DNA from: Herbiconiux sp.
Lineage (GTDB): Bacteria > Actinomycetota > Actinomycetes > Actinomycetales > Microbacteriaceae
DNA: 64,000 nucleotides
Direction: 5' to 3'
NCBI RefSeq assembly: GCF_023264855.1
Contig: NZ_JAHFUW010000004.1
Location: 62,001 to 126,000 of the forward strand
Within the stretch, counting starts at the first letter, position 1. Every line of letters begins with the position of its first letter. Shown here one piece after another: positions 61,199 through 64,000 of the stretch. A program made the translations under genes and the position numbers. The notes beneath the pieces are model-generated. The model had not been told where the DNA came from and ran no database searches. It saw only the letters and a list, made by a program, of their open reading frames with translations.

Positions 61199-63829
61199 TC
61201 ATGCTGTGCCCTCCTGGGTGTTCTCGTCGGGCGCTAGAACTATATCGCCGATGGTGAGTTCGGACGCCTCGCCGAAGCCGAGCTCCGCGATGCGTCCGAC
61301 GGCCTTGAGGTCGGCCGAGGCGAGCTCCAGCAGAGCCACCTCCGCGGCCGGGCCGGTGATGGTGGCGGATGCCACCGGGGTCTTCTGCGAAGCCTTCGCG
61401 TCGGTCTTGGCGCGGCGGATGCTCACCAGGGCGCGCGAGGCCAACGGCAGCAGGCCGGCGTGGCCGGGCAGGTCGGCGGAGACGCCCGAGGGCAGCGCCG
61501 ACGCCACCGAGGCGGGCCATGCGGCGGTGTGCACCGACTCGTCGTGGCTCCACGACCACACCTCTTCGGTGGCGAACGGCAGGAACGGCGCGAACAGCCG
61601 CAGCAGCACGTCGATCGCAGTCTGCAGCGCGAGCACGGCCGAGGCCTTGCCGGCCGCATCCGAGGAGTCGCGGTAGGCGCGCTCCTTCACCAGCTCGAGG
61701 TAGTCGTCGCAGAAGGTCCAGAAGAAGGTCTCCGTGGTCTCCAGCGCGCGGGCGTGGTCGTAGTTCTGCAGGGCCTTGGTGGCCGTGCGGATGACCTCGT
61801 CGAGCTCGGTGAGCATGCTGAGATCCAGCGGCTCGGTGATCGAGGAGTGTCCCGAGGGCAGCTCGAAGCCGTACACGAACTTCGCCGCGTTCAGGATCTT
61901 GATCGCGAGGCGACGGCCGATCTTGATCTGCGTCGGGTTCTTCTCGTCGAAGGCCGCGTCGGTGCCGAGCCGGGACGATGCCGCCCAGTACCGCACCGCG
62001 TCCGAGCCGTGCGTGGCCAGGATGTCGGCCGGCGTCACCACGTTGCCCTTCGACTTCGACATCTTCTTGCGGTCGGGGTCGACGATGAAGCCGGAGAGCG
62101 CCGCGTGCTTCCACGGCTTCTCATTCGTCTCCAGGGTCGAGCGCAGCATGGTGCTGAACAGCCAGGTGCGGATGATGTCCTGCCCCTGGGGGCGCAGGTC
62201 GAACGGGAAGACCGTGTTCCACAGCTCCTCGTCGCGCTGCCAGCCGCCGGCCAGCTGCGGGGTGAGCGAGGAGGTGGCCCAGGTGTCCATCACGTCGACC
62301 TCGCCCTGGAAGCCGCCGGGCACCCCGCGCTGGTCGTCGGAGTAGCCGGGTGCAGCATCCGACGACGGGTCGACCGGCAGGATGTCGGGGGTCGCCACGA
62401 TCGGCTCGTCGAACACCGGGTTGCCGTCGCCGTCGAGCGGGTACCACACCGGCAGCGGCACGCCGAAGAAGCGCTGGCGCGAGATCAGCCAGTCGCCCGT
62501 GAGACCGCCGACCCAGTTCTCGTAGCGCACCTTCATGAACTCCGGATGCCACTCCAGCTCGCCGCCGAGCTCGATCAGGCGCGCCCGCAGATCTTCGTCG
62601 CGCGCGCCGTTGGTGATGTACCACTGACGGGTGGAGACGATCTCGAGCGGGCGGTCGCCCTTCTCGAAGAACTTCACGGGGTGCGTGATGGGCTTGGGGT
62701 CGCCGATCAGGGCGCCGGACTCGCGCAGCAGCTCCACCACGGCCTGCTTGGCCGAGAACACCGTCTTGCCGGCGAGCTGCGCGTACGCGGCCCGGCCCTC
62801 CTCGGAGGCGATCGCATCCGGGGCCTCGCTGATGATGCGGCCGTCGAAGCCGATGATCGCGCGGTTGGGCAGGTCGAGGTCGCGCCACCAGATCACGTCG
62901 TTGAGGTCGCCGAAGGTGCAGATCATGGCGATGCCCGAGCCTTTGTCGGCCTGAGCCAGGTGGTGCGCCACGACGGGAACCTCCACACCGAACACGGGGG
63001 TGGTGACGGTGGTGCCGAACAGCGCCTTGTAGCGCTCGTCGTCCGGATGCGCCACCAGCGCCACACAGGCCGGCAGCAGCTCGGGGCGGGTCGTCTCGAT
63101 GAACACGGGCTCACCGTCGGCCTTGGTGAAGGCGAGGCGGTGGTAGGCGCCCGGCTGCTCCTTGTCTTCGAGTTCGGCCTGGGCCACCGCGGTGCGGAAG
63201 GTGACATCCCACAGCGTGGGCGCCATGGCCTGATAGGCCTCGCCGCGCTCGACGTTGCGCACGAAGGCGAGCTGCGAGGCGGCCTGCGCCTCGCGCGAGA
63301 TGGTGCGGTAGGTCTGGGTCCAGTCGACGGAGAGGCCGAGGTCGCGCCAGAGCGACTCGAACTGCTTCTCGTCTTCGACGGTCAGCACCTCGCAGAGCTC
63401 GATGAAGTTGCGGCGCGAGATGGGGATCTGGTCGGCGGCCTTCGACGACTTGTTGTCACCGCCCTGGAAGGGTGGCGTGAAGTCGGGGTCGTAGGGGAGC
63501 GTGGGGTCGCAGCGCACGCCGTAGTAGTTCTGCACCCGGCGCTCGGTGGGCAGGCCGTTGTCGTCCCAGCCGATCGGGTAGAACACCTGCTTGCCGGCCA
63601 TCCGCTGGAAACGGGCCACGACATCCGTGTGCGTGTAGGAGAACACGTGGCCGATGTGCAGCGAGCCGGAGGCGGTGGGCGGCGGGGTGTCGATCGAGTA
63701 GACGCAGTCGCGCCCGCCTTGCACAGCATCGGCGCGGTTGAAGAGGTAGGTACCGCGGGAGGACCACTCGGCGTCCCACTTGGTCTCGAGACCCTCGAGA
63801 GCGGGTTTGTCGGGCACGTTGGCGGACAT
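61199..63829 (-). CDS. valS: Valyl-tRNA synthetase, type 2
   Basis: 876 aa class I synthetase charging tRNA-Val. The HIGH motif is in GSLHIGHVFSYTHTD and the KMSKS motif is KKMSKSKGN. An editing (CP1) domain lies about residues 195-390. The early block GWDDNGLPTERRVQNYYGVRCDP and the absence of a C-terminal coiled-coil domain mark the type-2 (archaeal-like) ValS used by some actinobacteria, in contrast to the type-1 enzyme of mycobacteria. The ATG at 63827-63829 has AGGAGG 9-14 nt upstream. No T-box is visible in the short leader. Confidence 0.95.
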   Translation of the reverse strand: MSANVPDKPALEGLETKWDAEWSSRGTYLFNRADAVQGGRDCVYSIDTPPPTASGSLHIGHVFSYTHTDVVARFQRMAGKQVFYPIGWDDNGLPTERRVQNYYGVRCDPTLPYDPDFTPPFQGGDNKSSKAADQIPISRRNFIELCEVLTVEDEKQFESLWRDLGLSVDWTQTYRTISREAQAASQLAFVRNVERGEAYQAMAPTLWDVTFRTAVAQAELEDKEQPGAYHRLAFTKADGEPVFIETTRPELLPACVALVAHPDDERYKALFGTTVTTPVFGVEVPVVAHHLAQADKGSGIAMICTFGDLNDVIWWRDLDLPNRAIIGFDGRIISEAPDAIASEEGRAAYAQLAGKTVFSAKQAVVELLRESGALIGDPKPITHPVKFFEKGDRPLEIVSTRQWYITNGARDEDLRARLIELGGELEWHPEFMKVRYENWVGGLTGDWLISRQRFFGVPLPVWYPLDGDGNPVFDEPIVATPDILPVDPSSDAAPGYSDDQRGVPGGFQGEVDVMDTWATSSLTPQLAGGWQRDEELWNTVFPFDLRPQGQDIIRTWLFSTMLRSTLETNEKPWKHAALSGFIVDPDRKKMSKSKGNVVTPADILATHGSDAVRYWAASSRLGTDAAFDEKNPTQIKIGRRLAIKILNAAKFVYGFELPSGHSSITEPLDLSMLTELDEVIRTATKALQNYDHARALETTETFFWTFCDDYLELVKERAYRDSSDAAGKASAVLALQTAIDVLLRLFAPFLPFATEEVWSWSHDESVHTAAWPASVASALPSGVSADLPGHAGLLPLASRALVSIRRAKTDAKASQKTPVASATITGPAAEVALLELASADLKAVGRIAELGFGEASELTIGDIVLAPDENTQEGTA

Positions 63830-63903
63830 GGTGGAGCCTCCTGGCGATATAGACGGCACCGTGTCAGATGGAGAGGTGCCTCACTGTGGTTCTCTCAAGA
63901 ATA

Positions 63904-63940
63904 CCGAATGGCCGCTGTCCCGGGGGCAGCGGCCATTCGG
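63904..63940 (-). terminator. Terminator of the gene upstream of valS
   Basis: Perfect 14-bp stem, 63904-63917 with 63927-63940 (CCGAATGGCCGCTG and inverse), 9-nt loop. It lies after the stop of the partial gene at 63962 and is read on the minus strand. Confidence 0.85.
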
Positions 63941-63961
63941 CGGTGGTTCTGCGAGAGAAGG

Positions 63962-64000
63962 TCAGCGGATGTTGGCCTTCAGGGAGGCGAGCTGGCGGCG
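63962..64000 (-). CDS. C-terminal fragment of an unidentified gene
   Basis: The last 12 codons and TGA of a minus-strand gene that continues past the window edge: ...RRQLASLKANIR. It is too short to identify. The reading frame is supported by the stop codon 21 bp before a strong terminator. Confidence 0.5.
   Translation of the reverse strand, partial: RRQLASLKANIR

Noticed and set aside
63841-63903. T-box riboswitch in front of valS
   Set aside because: The leader is too short and shows neither a specifier loop nor the T-box sequence, and the nearby strong hairpin belongs to the preceding gene.

Overview
The window is a stretch of chromosome from a high-GC Gram-positive bacterium, most likely an actinomycete of the family Microbacteriaceae. 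The evidence is the set of core genes and their order, a mycothiol-dependent-nitroreductase-like protein, LLM (F420/FMN) oxidoreductases, a type-2 valyl-tRNA synthetase, LAxTG-type cell-wall sorting, a DtxR/IdeR-type iron box and many leaderless promoters (TAnnnT placed 6-7 nt before the start codon). I see no phage, IS element, CRISPR array or origin.

Layout. 1-7.5 kb: a truncated penicillin-binding-protein-like gene, a zinc metallopeptidase, tRNA-His, orn, a small membrane protein, an iron-box-controlled pair of secreted proteins (one a cell-wall-anchored HtaA haem-binding protein) and tRNA-Arg. 7.5-17 kb: msrA, ssb, a lipoprotein, ettA, two thioesterases, an FAD dehydrogenase, a truncated haemoglobin and MscS. 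17-24.6 kb: pepN, a Rv2466c-like thioredoxin-fold protein, rpiB and an Fpg/Nei glycosylase, the same order as in mycobacteria, then a PaiB-like protein and an amidohydrolase. 24.7-29.6 kb: dps, a nitroreductase, membrane proteins, an LLM oxidoreductase, tRNA-Gly and tRNA-Pro. 29.6-31 kb: tig.

The most interesting part is 31.0-45.1 kb. It lies between tig and clpP1, which are usually close together in actinobacteria. It encodes a ROK regulator, GH42 beta-galactosidase, CE7 acetyl esterase, an ABC sugar importer (binding lipoprotein and two permeases, no ATPase), GH95 alpha-L-fucosidase, GH31 YicI-type alpha-xylosidase and GH1 beta-glucosidase. Together these activities would take apart an imported, acetylated and fucosylated xyloglucan oligosaccharide completely inside the cell. 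A palindrome that fits a ROK operator sits in the divergent promoter region of the importer.

45.1-49.4 kb: clpP1, clpP2, an AAA ATPase, a TauE/SafE transporter and clpX. 49.4-60.4 kb: a second accessory block with a BenE-type transporter and aldo/keto reductase, then an ABC importer of the sulfonate/NMT1 type with one NtaA-like flavin monooxygenase on the minus strand, diverging from a TetR gene and two further NtaA-like monooxygenases on the plus strand. A near-identical 19-bp element precedes both transcription units. 60.4-64 kb: a small hypothetical gene, a GNAT acetyltransferase, valS and the last codons of another gene. No interval longer than about 300 bases lacks a feature.
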